Source of the DNA: Chromobacterium sp. IIBBL 290-4
Lineage (GTDB): Bacteria > Pseudomonadota > Gammaproteobacteria > Burkholderiales > Chromobacteriaceae
NCBI RefSeq assembly: GCF_024207115.1
Contig: NZ_CP100128.1
Location: forward strand, 1,426,001 to 1,490,000
Length of the DNA: 64,000 nt
Reading direction: 5' to 3'
In this document: one piece after another, positions 1 to 7,731 of the stretch
How the letters are laid out: each line of letters begins with the position of its first letter
Numbering within the stretch: the first letter of the stretch is position 1
Notes under the pieces: model-generated
The model's input: the letters and a program-made list of their open reading frames with translations, nothing else
The model's database searches: none
What the model was told of the DNA's origin: nothing
Made by a program: the position numbers and the translations under genes

Positions 1-320
1 CCGATCGGCTCGCCGGTGTCTTCGCAGAAACCGTAGGAACCATCCTCGATCTGGCGGATCGAGGCCTGAATCTTTTGCAGCAGCTTGCGCTCGCGGTCGC
101 GAGTGCGCAGCTCCAGCGCGTATTCCTCTTCCAGCGTGGCCCGGTCGGCCGGGTCAGGCGTGGCTTCCTGTTCTTGCAGATGGTTGGCGGTAGCGTTGGC
201 GTTTACCAGCAACTCCTGCTGCATCTGCAACAACCGGTCCTTGAAAAACTCAAGGTGGTCGGCGTTCATATAATCATCGCCTTCCCAGTTGAGGATATCC
301 TGTTCGGTCAGCTTGGCCAT
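1..320 (-). CDS. dksA: DksA, RNA polymerase-binding transcription factor (partial, 3' end outside window)
   Basis: The reading frame starts at an ATG (complement of 318-320) and runs off the left edge, so only about 106 N-terminal residues are visible. It begins MAKLTEQDIL and contains the DksA acidic and coiled-coil signature (NADHLEFFKDRLL), a Leu/Glu/Arg-rich helix and then GSYGFCEDTG, the start of the C4 zinc-finger region. DksA binds the secondary channel of RNA polymerase and, with ppGpp, represses rRNA promoters and activates amino-acid biosynthesis promoters. Only the first Cys of the zinc finger is visible, so it cannot be told whether this is a four-Cys or a redox-insensitive two-Cys form. 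The identification is secure. Confidence 0.95.
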   Translation of the reverse strand, partial: MAKLTEQDILNWEGDDYMNADHLEFFKDRLLQMQQELLVNANATANHLQEQEATPDPADRATLEEEYALELRTRDRERKLLQKIQASIRQIEDGSYGFCEDTGEPI

Positions 321-858
321 ATTTGGTGCTTCCAGCATAGAGTTGGCAACAGGCGGAGAAGATTACCGGTGGGCCAATATTTGCGCAACTGTCTTGGACC
401 TGAATCCAAATAATCACCCGCTGCCGCTAACAATTGATATAGCCCCCATTTACAACGATAACAAGTCCGCCCTGTGAATAAAATTGAATAGGCGCGGCTT
501 CTTCGACCCTTTTCTCCGCGACAAGTTCAGCGCCGGCTAGTAGCCGGCTCAAGCCGCGGACCAGGCGCCGCGAGTCCATTCCTGAAGAACCAGCATCAAA
601 AACGCCACGCTTAAACGATTGATTTATCAGTCTTCTGAATGCGCTTTGATTCTTCGCCCGGCGCAGCTGGATCTGGCCCGCGCAGGCGTCGGCGCCATGC
701 GCGCAGCCATCATTCCGCTCACGGCGCGCGGGGCTCGCCGGCAGGCTTAGGCCCGGAGGCTGCAAACACAGCGGCGCCCATAATCTGAAAGGCGGCCCAA
801 GGCCGCCTTCGCAGGCAAGTCGTGTTGCGAACTTGCCTCATACAGATCGTTTATGTGC
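321..858. other. Non-coding gap between dksA and the cytochrome c gene
   Basis: I see no supported gene in this 538-base stretch. The open frames present have no ribosome site and no recognisable protein character. The right part (about 789-839) holds two hairpins that fit termination of the cytochrome c transcript. The left part should hold the dksA promoter, but I could not single out convincing -35/-10 boxes. Confidence 0.5.
789..809 (-). terminator. Probable terminator after the cytochrome c gene
   Basis: Read on the minus strand the sequence forms a GC-rich hairpin (AAGGCGGCC, short loop, GGCCGCCTTT) ending in a short T run, about 50 bases beyond the cytochrome stop. A second stem (GGCAAGT/ACTTGCC) lies between it and the gene at about 813-838. 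The T run is short, so strength is uncertain. Confidence 0.55.
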
Positions 859-1164
859 TTATTTCTGGCTCAGCACCCATTTCACCAGCGCGTGCAGATC
901 GGCGTCCGGGATATTCGGATGCGGGGTCATCGGCACCGGGCCCCATACGCCGGAGCCGCCGTTCTTCACCTTGGAAACCAACATAGCCTCAGCGCCTTTC
1001 TGACCGGCGTATTTCTTGGCCACATCCTTGTAAGCCGGGCCGACAATCTTCTTGTCTACGGCGTGGCACGCGGTACAGGCGTATTTCTGGGCCAATTGCA
1101 TATTAGCCATGGCGGGCGTAGCGACAAAGCCAGCGACAAGCGCGGCGAGCAGGATCTTTTTCAT
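859..1164 (-). CDS. Periplasmic class I cytochrome c (c551/c8-like)
   Basis: This is a 101-residue protein with a signal peptide (residues 1-20, ending AMA), one haem-binding CxxCH motif (C30-T-A-C33-H34) and a likely distal Met ligand at M79 in a VPMTPHPN segment. Size and layout match the small soluble cytochromes c551/c8 that carry electrons between periplasmic complexes. The start is supported by GGAGA seven bases upstream of the ATG. It follows yggT on the same strand after 75 bases that contain a weak hairpin, so it probably has its own promoter. Haem would be attached by the Ccm machinery, which is not in the window. Its redox partner cannot be told from sequence. Confidence 0.9.
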   Translation of the reverse strand: MKKILLAALVAGFVATPAMANMQLAQKYACTACHAVDKKIVGPAYKDVAKKYAGQKGAEAMLVSKVKNGGSGVWGPVPMTPHPNIPDADLHALVKWVLSQK

Positions 1165-1199
1165 CTTGTTTCTCCGTTTCGATTCACCATGCCGCCAGC

Positions 1200-1218
1200 G
1201 AAAACGCCGGCGGCGTCA
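1200..1218 (-). terminator. Possible weak terminator after yggT
   Basis: On the minus strand a short GC stem (ACGCC/GGCGT) is followed by TTTTC, 20-40 bases beyond the yggT stop. Stem and T run are both short, so this is a weak candidate for the end of the yggS-proC-yggT transcript. Confidence 0.35.
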
Positions 1219-1239
1219 AAATATGACAAATATCCCGGA

Positions 1240-1824
1240 TTACTGAATGACCACCTTGAGTTGGGTCAAGAATCCTGCTTCCAGCATGCGAACCGGCAGC
1301 ATCAGAATCACCTGGACGATCAGCAACAGCACCAGCGGCGACAGATCGACGCCGCCGACCACCGCCTTGCGGAAAGGCCGCAGGAAAGGTCGGGTCAGGC
1401 TGTCCAGCACCGGCGCGATCGGATTATAGGGGTTCACCCAGCTGAGCACCGCCTGGACGATGACCGCGCCCATCAGCAGCGTCAGCGATTGCTTGAACAC
1501 CTCCAGCAAGGATAGCAAGGCCAGCGCCACCCATACCTGCGGAAACGCGAACACCTCGGGCAAGGAGCCCAGCAGCAGCATCAGAATGTTGGCCAGAAGA
1601 CACACCAGCCAGGCCAGCAACATGGTGGCGGTATCGTAATTGCGCACCGACGGCACCAGCTTGCGGGCCGGCAGCACCAGGAAATTGGTGGCGGCCATCA
1701 CGAACTGGCACACCGGGTGCTTGAACGGCGCGCGCGCCACTTGCAGATAGAACCGCAGCAGCAGCACCAGCACGAACAGGCCGGACAGGGTCTTGATCAG
1801 GAACTGCAGGGTATCGACAAACAT
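1240..1824 (-). CDS. yggT: YggT family integral membrane protein
   Basis: The 194-residue, very hydrophobic protein contains two related YGGT-type repeats. The first is about residues 5-90, with hydrophobic helices FVLVLLLRFY and ATMLLAWLVCLLAN. The second is about 100-190, with the family-typical VLSWVNPYNPIAPVLDSLTRP and LRPFRK segments. It is the third gene of a yggS-proC-yggT operon, starting 9 bases after the proC stop. This gene order is common in proteobacteria and chloroplast-related lineages, where YggT homologues have been linked to membrane biogenesis or osmotic tolerance. The exact function is not established. Confidence 0.88.
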   Translation of the reverse strand: MFVDTLQFLIKTLSGLFVLVLLLRFYLQVARAPFKHPVCQFVMAATNFLVLPARKLVPSVRNYDTATMLLAWLVCLLANILMLLLGSLPEVFAFPQVWVALALLSLLEVFKQSLTLLMGAVIVQAVLSWVNPYNPIAPVLDSLTRPFLRPFRKAVVGGVDLSPLVLLLIVQVILMLPVRMLEAGFLTQLKVVIQ

Positions 1825-1833
1825 GATGGCGGT

Positions 1834-2637
1834 TTACTCCTGGCTAAGTTGTTGGCCCATTTCGATGGAGCGGTCGCGGCAATCCATCGCGCCGGCGACG
1901 ATGGCGGCCTTGACGCCCTCCGCCTCGAAGCGCTGGATGGCGCGCTCGGTAGTGCCGCCCTTGGACATCACGTTCTGGCGCAGCGTGGCCACCGGCAGCG
2001 GGCTTTGCCGCGCCAACTCCACCGCGCCGTCGAAGGTGGCCAGCACCAGTTCGCGCGCCTGGGCTTCGCTGAAGCCGGCCTTCACGCCGGCCTCTATCAT
2101 GCTCTCGATGAAGTAGAACACATAGGCCGGGCCGCTGCCGGACACGCAGGTGATATCGTCGATGCCGGTTTCGTCCCGCAACCACACGGTCAAGCCCGCC
2201 GCCCGCATGATGGTCTCGGCCGCCTCGCGGTCAGCCGCGGACGCCGCCGCATCGGCATACAGGCCGGATACGCCCTTGCCGACCATGGCCGGGGTATTGG
2301 GCATCACGCGGACAATGCGCTCCGCGCCCAGCCAGCGGCGCAGGGCGTCCAGACGGATGCCGGCGGCGATGGACACCACCAGCGCGCCATTCAGCCGCGG
2401 CGCCAGTTGCAGGCACAGCTCGCGCAGTTGCTGCGGCTTCACCGCCAGCACCACCACGTCCTCTGCCTCGAAACGCTCCGGCAGCGCCTGGCCGCCGCTG
2501 CAGCCGAAGCTGGCCGCCAGCTGGTCTATCTTGTCCTGCTGGTGCTCCACCACGTGAAGGCGGTGGCCGCCCTGGCGGGCCAGTCCGCCGATGATGGCGG
2601 CGGCCATATTGCCGCCGCCGATGAAGGTGATTTGCAT
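1834..2637 (-). CDS. proC: Pyrroline-5-carboxylate reductase
   Basis: The 267-residue protein catalyses the last step of proline synthesis, NAD(P)H-dependent reduction of 1-pyrroline-5-carboxylate. The N-terminal Rossmann motif ITFIGGGNMAAAIIGG, the central VLAVKPQ segment, RVMPNTPAMVGKG and the C-terminal SKGGTTERAIQ signature are all present, and the length matches the family. The ATG is preceded by AGAGGA eight bases upstream. It lies between yggS (36 bases upstream) and yggT (9 bases downstream) on the same strand, a conserved operon. All expected family motifs are intact. Confidence 0.96.
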   Translation of the reverse strand: MQITFIGGGNMAAAIIGGLARQGGHRLHVVEHQQDKIDQLAASFGCSGGQALPERFEAEDVVVLAVKPQQLRELCLQLAPRLNGALVVSIAAGIRLDALRRWLGAERIVRVMPNTPAMVGKGVSGLYADAAASAADREAAETIMRAAGLTVWLRDETGIDDITCVSGSGPAYVFYFIESMIEAGVKAGFSEAQARELVLATFDGAVELARQSPLPVATLRQNVMSKGGTTERAIQRFEAEGVKAAIVAGAMDCRDRSIEMGQQLSQE

Positions 2638-2673
2638 AGTGTCCTCTGGACGCGTCGCTGCGCGCCTAAAAAC

Positions 2674-3369
2674 TCAATTGGTATAGCTTCGGTGGCCGAA
2701 AATGGCCGAGCCCACCCGCACCAGCGTGGCGCCTTCGGCCACCGCCAGCTCCAAGTCCGCCGACATGCCCATAGACAGCGTGTCGAGCGCCAGGCCTTCG
2801 GCTTGCAAGCCGTCGCGCAGCTGGCGCAGCAGCGCGAATTGCGATGCCAGGCTGGCTGAGTCCTCGGTTGGTTCCGGGATACACATCAGGCCGCGCAAAC
2901 GCAGGCCCGGCAATGCCGCCACCGCCCGCGCCAATGACGCCGCCTCCGCCGGCGCGCAGCCGCTCTTGCTGTCCTCGCCCGACACATTAACCTGCACGCA
3001 GACATTCAGCGGCGGCAAGTCCGCGGGGCGCTGCGCCGACAAGCGCTCGGCGATCTTCAAACGGTCGATGGAATGCACCCAATGCGCGCGCTCGGCGACG
3101 ATGCGGGTTTTATTGGACTGCAGCGGGCCGATGAAGTGCCACTCCACCGCCAGATCGGCCAAGGCCTCGCTCTTCTGCTGCAGTTCCTGCACATAGTTTT
3201 CGCCGAAGGCGCGCTGCCCGGCCTCCCAGGCCGCGCGCACATCCTCGGCGGGAAAGGTTTTGCTCACCGCCAGCAGGGTGGCGGCATCGTCCGGCCTGCC
3301 GGCCTGGCGACAAGCCTGCGCCAACCGCGCCCGCACCTCAAGCAGCCGCGGAATCAGTCCATCGTTCAT
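2674..3369 (-). CDS. yggS: YggS/PLPBP family pyridoxal-phosphate homeostasis protein
   Basis: The 231-residue single-domain fold-type III PLP protein carries the PLP lysine in LLAVSKTFP (K37), followed by FGENYVQE, WHFIGPLQSNK, QVNVSGEDSKSG and the C-terminal MGMSADLELAV and RVGSAIFG motifs. It has no known enzymatic activity; it keeps free PLP and amino/keto-acid pools in balance. I chose the ATG at 3369 (MNDGLIPRLLEV), where homology begins. A longer in-frame extension exists but looks unlike the family. It heads the yggS-proC-yggT operon. The sequence upstream is AT-richer accessory DNA, so the usual upstream neighbour seen in related bacteria (pilT) is not here but at 54 kb. Confidence 0.94.
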   Translation of the reverse strand: MNDGLIPRLLEVRARLAQACRQAGRPDDAATLLAVSKTFPAEDVRAAWEAGQRAFGENYVQELQQKSEALADLAVEWHFIGPLQSNKTRIVAERAHWVHSIDRLKIAERLSAQRPADLPPLNVCVQVNVSGEDSKSGCAPAEAASLARAVAALPGLRLRGLMCIPEPTEDSASLASQFALLRQLRDGLQAEGLALDTLSMGMSADLELAVAEGATLVRVGSAIFGHRSYTN

Positions 3370-4253
3370 GTTTACGTTCACCAGCCCATTGTTGATCGCT
3401 TCGGCCTTGAGATGGGCAAGACTCCTCGCTCCATGCCTATACCTCAGGATCATTGATGATATTCTGCAAATTGTATTGGAAAGGCATCCATGATCACAAA
3501 TCGCCTTGAAAAAAGGCGACGTCTACAGATATCCAAACCCAATCAAGATCCGCATTTTTCAGAAACGACTTGAACTGATGAATAGCCCTTCAGGCTGATG
3601 ATGCTTGCTCTCCCACCACGGCGGCAATGGATATCGCCAAAAATGCTTAATGCATTATTAACAAACGCCACGGACCGACAATAGTAAAGGGCCCTCATCC
3701 GCAACTCGACACAAGCTGATGATATTAAAAGGAATACATCAACTCATAGCCATGTGGATTGGTTTGCTGGGGGCTCAGGCAAGTAGAAAGCTCAAAGATG
3801 GGAAGCGACACTGATCGCCATATCTAAACTCAAAAAGACTCTAGAATCACGGATATCCATTAGAAAACTCCCTAGCAGCCACATTGCGCACAGCCCAAGC
3901 GCAGTGCGCTGCCTGAATAAGCCTGCTCAGGCCTTCACCGGAGTGCCGTTTGAGTCAGATCAGGACGTTATGCTGACGTTCCCATTTCAGGATGATGTCG
4001 ATGGTGACATTATAGCGAGTAGCCAGATCGGCCCGCTCGGCCTGCGACTTGCTGAATCTCTTTGCGAAGAGTCAGCATGCGCTTGTTCGTGCTATGTGAC
4101 AATCATATTGTCTTGGCCTGAAACGTTTCCAGAAGCTCACCCAAGCCCTAGCCGACGAGGGTAAGCTTCCAGATACGTTTACTCAGATAATTGCTTGGGA
4201 GGCAACAGGTAGATACCTGCTATGCAACGCTTCGTGCTAATGTTTCCAGCCAA
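3370..4253. other. Decayed accessory stretch without intact genes
   Basis: This 884-base stretch is less GC-rich than its surroundings and has no convincing intact gene. It contains the IS481-type transposase fragment at 3955-4096. At about 4119-4240 on the plus strand there is a short open frame (FQKLTQALADEGKLPDT...) without a start or ribosome site, which looks like the tail of a lost gene that I cannot name. Confidence 0.5.
3955..4096 (-). pseudogene. IS481-type transposase N-terminal fragment, frameshifted
   Basis: On the minus strand one frame reads HSTNKRMLTLRKEIQQ, and after a one-base frame change the next reads SQAERADLATRYNVTIDI followed by ILKWERQHNVL and a stop. This is the pattern of the N-terminal helix-turn-helix of IS481-family transposases (HxNAxxTxxxRxxIQxSQxxxAxLAxxYxVxxxTxxKWxxR). 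Only about 45 residues remain. The DDE catalytic domain is missing and I see no complete terminal inverted repeats. It marks an old insertion between yggS and the small-peptide operon. Assignment to IS481 rests on motif resemblance only. Confidence 0.55.
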
Positions 4254-4427
4254 TCAATAATCTCTTTTTGGATTATAAACAATCCCATTGTTGATGGTAT
4301 TTCCCGGAGGATGACCACCATTTACTAAATCTTCCTCTTGCTGGCTCAGGCGAACGAGATTGGCTATTTCCAAGCTAGCTTGCAACTGCTGATCAAACTC
4401 TGCTGAGCATATAACTTGTTGTTTCAT
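4254..4427 (-). CDS. Small double-glycine-leader peptide (peptide B)
   Basis: The 57-residue peptide begins MKQQVICSAEFDQQL and has a leader ending EEDLVNGG at residues 31-38, followed by a 19-residue tail HPPGNTINNGIVYNPKRDY. The leader aligns with the peptides at 4498-4665 and 12891-13106 (pattern MKxQ...F(D/E)xQLxxSL(D/E)IAxxVRLxxxExxxVxGG). The GG end is the cleavage signature of C39 peptidase-ABC exporters, and one such exporter is coded at 15488-17656. An AAGGAG ribosome site lies just upstream of the ATG. The tail has no Cys pairs or graspetide motif, so any modification is unknown. It is too short for routine gene callers; the leader conservation is the main support. Confidence 0.72.
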   Translation of the reverse strand: MKQQVICSAEFDQQLQASLEIANLVRLSQQEEDLVNGGHPPGNTINNGIVYNPKRDY

Positions 4428-4497
4428 CACAATGTCTCCTTTTGCGGATGTATAACCTCAAATTAAAATCAAGACATCTTTATTTTCACAAAGTAAC

Positions 4498-4665
4498 TTA
4501 ATTCCGTTCCACCGGTAAAAAACCTGTGTCGATCTCACCTGGACGCCCTGCACCTGCTACATGCTCTGCTTCTGTTGCACTCAATCGCACCAGCCCTGCG
4601 ATTTCGAGACTCTCCAGCAACTGCGAGTCAAAATTTTCTTTAACAGCGCTTTCTTGCTTCTTCAT
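4498..4665 (-). CDS. Small double-glycine-type leader peptide (peptide A)
   Basis: The 55-residue peptide (MKKQESAVKENFDSQLLESL...) shares the leader pattern of peptides B and C: SLEIAGLVRLS followed by TEAEHVAGAG. The cleavage site would be Ala-Gly or Gly-Ala-Gly instead of the strict Gly-Gly of its relatives. The remaining 15-residue tail is RPGEIDTGFLPVERN. A GGAG ribosome site lies seven bases before the ATG. It sits 70 bases after its own downstream neighbour's start region and 72 bases downstream of the Cys-rich gene at 4738-5223, all on the minus strand, suggesting one operon of Cys-rich protein, peptide A and peptide B. Confidence 0.7.
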   Translation of the reverse strand: MKKQESAVKENFDSQLLESLEIAGLVRLSATEAEHVAGAGRPGEIDTGFLPVERN

Positions 4666-4737
4666 GAGTTTTCTCCTTCAGGTTAGAGCCCAGAACCCTT
4701 CTTCTTAGGCCAAAATCATAAAATTTCTCGATTTGTT

Positions 4738-5223
4738 TCAACCACCCGACTGAACAGCGCTAGATTGCGTGTTTATATCGCTAGATATATTTTGCCGATT
4801 TGGAGGTATCCTGGCCTCGGCCAGCTCCTCGCTGGGCATCAAGTCTCGCGACACCACTTGTGAACACCGTTCACAGGCACTTCTGCCATGCTGCCCCCAC
4901 CAAACACAACTATGGCGAATAGCGCAATACGCCAGTTCTGATGTAACAACAGGCGCTTTTTCAACAATCCGGTTAACCAATGAGCATTGCTGGCTATCTC
5001 CATCATGATGCGCGCAATTATCTTTTGCGCATGTACCCGCTACCCGGAAAACTTCGCCAGGTGTAATGCCATTCAAACGTGAAATATCAACCTGTTCGAT
5101 AGGCACTGCCTGCCGCAAGTAAATGACGCGTCGCTCCTGAGCTGAACCGCCGACCATTCCAAAAACAACCTCTCCATTCAGCTCAAACTCTGCGCTCGGA
5201 CATAAGCTATGATCAGTTCTCAT
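4738..5223 (-). CDS. Cys-rich protein of unknown function, upstream of two leader peptides
   Basis: The 161-residue protein has eight cysteines (8, 65, 70, 80, 100, 106, 117, 120). Most lie in two clusters, C65-x4-C70-x9-C80 and C100-x5-C106-x10-C117-xx-C120, the second inside CAIRHSCVWW...ACERCSQVV. Such spacing suggests metal or Fe-S binding, or a redox role. I cannot name a family. There is no signal peptide or membrane segment, so it is probably cytoplasmic. The C-terminal 40 residues are polar and probably disordered. It precedes peptides A and B on the same strand, so a role in their maturation or in handling their product is an inference from context only. No strong ribosome site is seen (GGATC 8-12 bases upstream). 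Confidence 0.72.
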   Translation of the reverse strand: MRTDHSLCPSAEFELNGEVVFGMVGGSAQERRVIYLRQAVPIEQVDISRLNGITPGEVFRVAGTCAKDNCAHHDGDSQQCSLVNRIVEKAPVVTSELAYCAIRHSCVWWGQHGRSACERCSQVVSRDLMPSEELAEARIPPNRQNISSDINTQSSAVQSGG

Positions 5224-6349
5224 TTTGGTAGATCCATTCAGGCAATCATCTTTAAACGAACGTGCATGATGATAAAACCAATAAATATGCCAAAAGCATA
5301 AATTTAAAAAAAGAATCCCTCTAAAACTTGCGAAGGGTAGGCACTACCTATCACTAAAAGAGCATTTACTGCTTAACCCGTATCGGTGGCAACACCCTGG
5401 AAAATTAAATGACAAAGTCATTTATGTATCATATTCCCAGCAGCAACGGAAATAGTCAATATAATCAAGATGTCCTTTTACTTCCCTCTGTTTTCTGTGG
5501 TCATATCCCAACAGGTGCTGACATCCCCCCCCATAATCCGTTAAATCCCGCTCTATTCGCCCAATAAAACCCCTGAATACCAGATAAGTGTGTCCGAGAT
5601 GGAGAGAATTATCAGTCAGAAACTCCAAAAAACATTATCCTCCGCCTTCCACGGAGGCGTGCCATGGCTAGCTAACTCAGCCCATCAATAGACTACGTTC
5701 TATCCTTAGATAGGCGCTAGGGAGCTTTGCTCTGGAAAAGCGGAGTGGCCTACAGACGAAACTGGAATGAAGAATAAGCGCGAAGTGCGCGATAGCAATT
5801 GCGGATAAGCTGGCAGAGCAGTTGCGCCAGCACGATCATGCAGGCGGGAACCGGATCTTAGATGTGCAGCAAACATCCCCTGCCCCGCAGACAGAAAACC
5901 CGTCCGAATGCCCTGTGCAAAGACAAGGCAGGAACGCGCGACACATCATCGTGGATTGAAAAGAGGATCCAACAACGCGCAGCTTGAGCAGAATCTATCA
6001 TCGCCAAGCTCCAAGCTGTTGGACTTTGGCGAACCCGCCCCCGCCATTCTTGGCGTACCGATTCAGCCCAGTAAGCACTTGGAACAGAGGGGGGAGTTCA
6101 AGCAGAAATGTCCATCCCAGCGCGCGAGAGTAGGCTGCCGCCACTCGGTTGCCGAGCAACCCTATGCTTTGATGGCGGGTTCAGGTGCTCGCATCCGTTT
6201 CGAGCATCAATATGCAGCGAAGTCGACCGACTCTTGAATCCACCCGTGATTTGTCGACAAAAATAGCGGCTGCCAAGCCAAGGCTTCTAAACCAAACCTT
6301 GGGATAAAACGCTCTCAGCATTCAGCCACCCAAGATTTCGTCTTGCCTG
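5224..6349. other. 1.1-kb stretch without supported genes
   Basis: I find no convincing gene here. There are several short open frames on both strands (for example a TTG-started minus frame at 5422-5628 and an ATG-started plus frame at 5409-5567), but none has a good ribosome site or a recognisable protein. From about 5640 to 6300 the composition looks like degraded coding sequence, with short protein-like runs interrupted by stops in different frames. This suggests remnants of lost genes or mobile elements. It should also carry the promoter of the Cys-rich operon on its left and the terminator of the CYTH operon on its right. Confidence 0.45.
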
Positions 6350-6811
6350 CTACCAGCTGCGATACGGCTGCTTGGACAGATAGGCATTGGTGTAGCGTCC
6401 GTCCAGCGTCACCTCCTCGCCCACCCAGGCCGGCTTGTCGAAAGGCGTGTCCTCGGCCGGCAACTCTATCTCCGCCAACACCAGGCCGGCGTTGTCGCCG
6501 AAGAACTCGTCCACCTCCCAGACAAAACCGGCGTATTCGATGCGGTGGCGCAGCTTGTCCACCAGCATCGGGCACATATTGGCCATGATGGTTTGCGCGT
6601 CGGCCAGCGGAATCGGGTATTCGAACTCATGGCGGCTGATTTCGCTGATATTGCCCTTCAGCGTCAGCCAGGCCTGCTCGCCCACCACCCGCACCCGCAC
6701 GGTGCGCTCTTTCTCCACCGACAGATAGCCCTGGCGGTACTGCACGCCCGGCGCCAATCCGCGCCACGCGTCGCCGCTCACGACAAAGCGGCGCTCGATT
6801 TCCAAAGCCAT
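6350..6811 (-). CDS. CYTH-domain protein (inorganic triphosphatase-like)
   Basis: The 153-residue protein is a single CYTH domain. It begins MALEIERRFVV (the EIERR version of the ExExK signature), followed by YLSVEKERTVRVRV, AWLTLKG, EFEYPIP, DKLRHRIEYAGFVWEVDEFFG and LVLAEIELPAED, the alternating charged strands that line the tunnel of triphosphate tunnel enzymes. Small bacterial members hydrolyse inorganic triphosphate with a divalent metal, and other CYTH proteins are class IV adenylate cyclases or thiamine triphosphatases. It is the last gene of the seven-gene operon starting at 9430, 19 bases after its upstream neighbour. Confidence 0.88.
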   Translation of the reverse strand: MALEIERRFVVSGDAWRGLAPGVQYRQGYLSVEKERTVRVRVVGEQAWLTLKGNISEISRHEFEYPIPLADAQTIMANMCPMLVDKLRHRIEYAGFVWEVDEFFGDNAGLVLAEIELPAEDTPFDKPAWVGEEVTLDGRYTNAYLSKQPYRSW

Positions 6812-6830
6812 GCGGCCTCCTTGAAATGTC

Positions 6831-7286
6831 TTATTGCGGAGCCGACGGCGGCGGACAGGCCTTCCGCGGCTCCAGATAAAAGCTCAGACTGCTGGTTTGC
6901 GGCTCCACCCCCGGCGCGCGGCCATAGGGGTAGACCTGCTGCGGCAAGCTGCCCAGTAAGGTCGGTTCCGCCTCCTCCAGCTGCAGTTGGCTGGCCAGCT
7001 TGCGTTCGCCATCGGCGTCGCGCCAGCTCAGCTGAAAGCTCAATACGGGCGCAAGCTTGCCCTTGAGCGGCAACAGTTGGCCGCGCATGGAAAACGCGGC
7101 GTCGTCCTGCTTGCCCTCTCCGCTGAACTCGCCGCCGGCGGCGACGCATAAAGGCAGCCGGGCCAGCGTCTCGCCATCGCGGGTCACGCTCAGCGCCAGG
7201 GCGGCCGGCTGGGCAGGCGCTGCCATCGATGCGCCCAGACTGCAAATCGGCCAAGCCAGCGCGGCGGCCAAGATCCACGGTTTCAT
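6831..7286 (-). CDS. Hypothetical exported protein
   Basis: The 151-residue protein has a likely signal peptide (MKPWILAAALAWPICSLGAS, cleavage near residue 22) and a mature part with two cysteines (one near residue 47, one near 143), suitable for a disulphide. It has no recognised motif. The body is rich in beta-strand-like segments (LLPLKGKLAPVLSFQLSWRD, SSLSFYLEP). It lies 13 bases after hemJ and 19 bases before the CYTH gene, on the same strand. I do not recognise a family; a periplasmic location is the only supported statement. Confidence 0.75.
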   Translation of the reverse strand: MKPWILAAALAWPICSLGASMAAPAQPAALALSVTRDGETLARLPLCVAAGGEFSGEGKQDDAAFSMRGQLLPLKGKLAPVLSFQLSWRDADGERKLASQLQLEEAEPTLLGSLPQQVYPYGRAPGVEPQTSSLSFYLEPRKACPPPSAPQ

Positions 7287-7299
7287 TTGCGCCTTTCGC

Positions 7300-7731
7300 T
7301 CAAAACGGCTTCACCACCACCAAGATCACCACCGCCAGCAAAACCAGCACCGGCAACTCGTTGAACACGCGGAACCAGACATGGCTCTTGCCATTTCGCC
7401 GGGCGGCGAAATCGCGGTACAGCTTGCCGCAATAGCCGTGGTAGCCCGCCAGCACGGCCACCAGCGTCAGCTTGGCATGCAGCCAGCCGCCGGCAATGCC
7501 GAACCCCAGCCACAAGCCCAAGCCGGTAGCCAGCGCCAATACGCCCAACGGCGTCATGAAACGGTAGAGCTTGCGCGCCATCAGCAACAGGCGGTCGTAC
7601 TCCGCCCTTTCCTCGGCCATGGCCAAGTTGACGAACAAGCGTGGCAGATAAAACAGGCCGGCGAACCAAGAGACGACAAAGAAAATATGGAAGGCTTTGA
7701 GATATAGGTAGGTCACGATGGCCTTATCCAA
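7300..7731 (-). CDS. hemJ: HemJ-family protoporphyrinogen IX oxidase (CopD-like membrane protein)
   Basis: The 143-residue protein has four hydrophobic helices and the HemJ signature AFHIFFVVSWFAGLFYLPRL near the N-terminus, then YRFMTPLGVLALATGLGLWL, GWLHAKLTLV and FNELPVL. HemJ converts protoporphyrinogen IX to protoporphyrin IX in haem synthesis where HemG/HemY is absent. His residues in helices 1 and 3 are the known haem ligands and are present. The start is uncertain: a TTG at 7731 overlaps the VOC gene stop by 8 bases, and a GTG at 7716 would give a protein starting just before YLYLKAFHI. It shares an operon with rubredoxin and an M48 peptidase. Confidence 0.87.
   Translation of the reverse strand: MDKAIVTYLYLKAFHIFFVVSWFAGLFYLPRLFVNLAMAEERAEYDRLLLMARKLYRFMTPLGVLALATGLGLWLGFGIAGGWLHAKLTLVAVLAGYHGYCGKLYRDFAARRNGKSHVWFRVFNELPVLVLLAVVILVVVKPF

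Noticed and set aside
427..765. 112-residue open frame on the minus strand
   Set aside because: No ribosome site, no family resemblance, and the composition (Ala, Arg, Gly) is that of an antisense or random frame in GC-rich DNA.
3904..4164. 86-residue plus-strand frame
   Set aside because: It is antisense to the IS481-type transposase remnant, whose minus-strand motif explains the sequence better.
5422..5628. 68-residue minus-strand frame starting at TTG
   Set aside because: No ribosome site or recognisable family; the overlapping plus frame at 5409-5567 is equally open.
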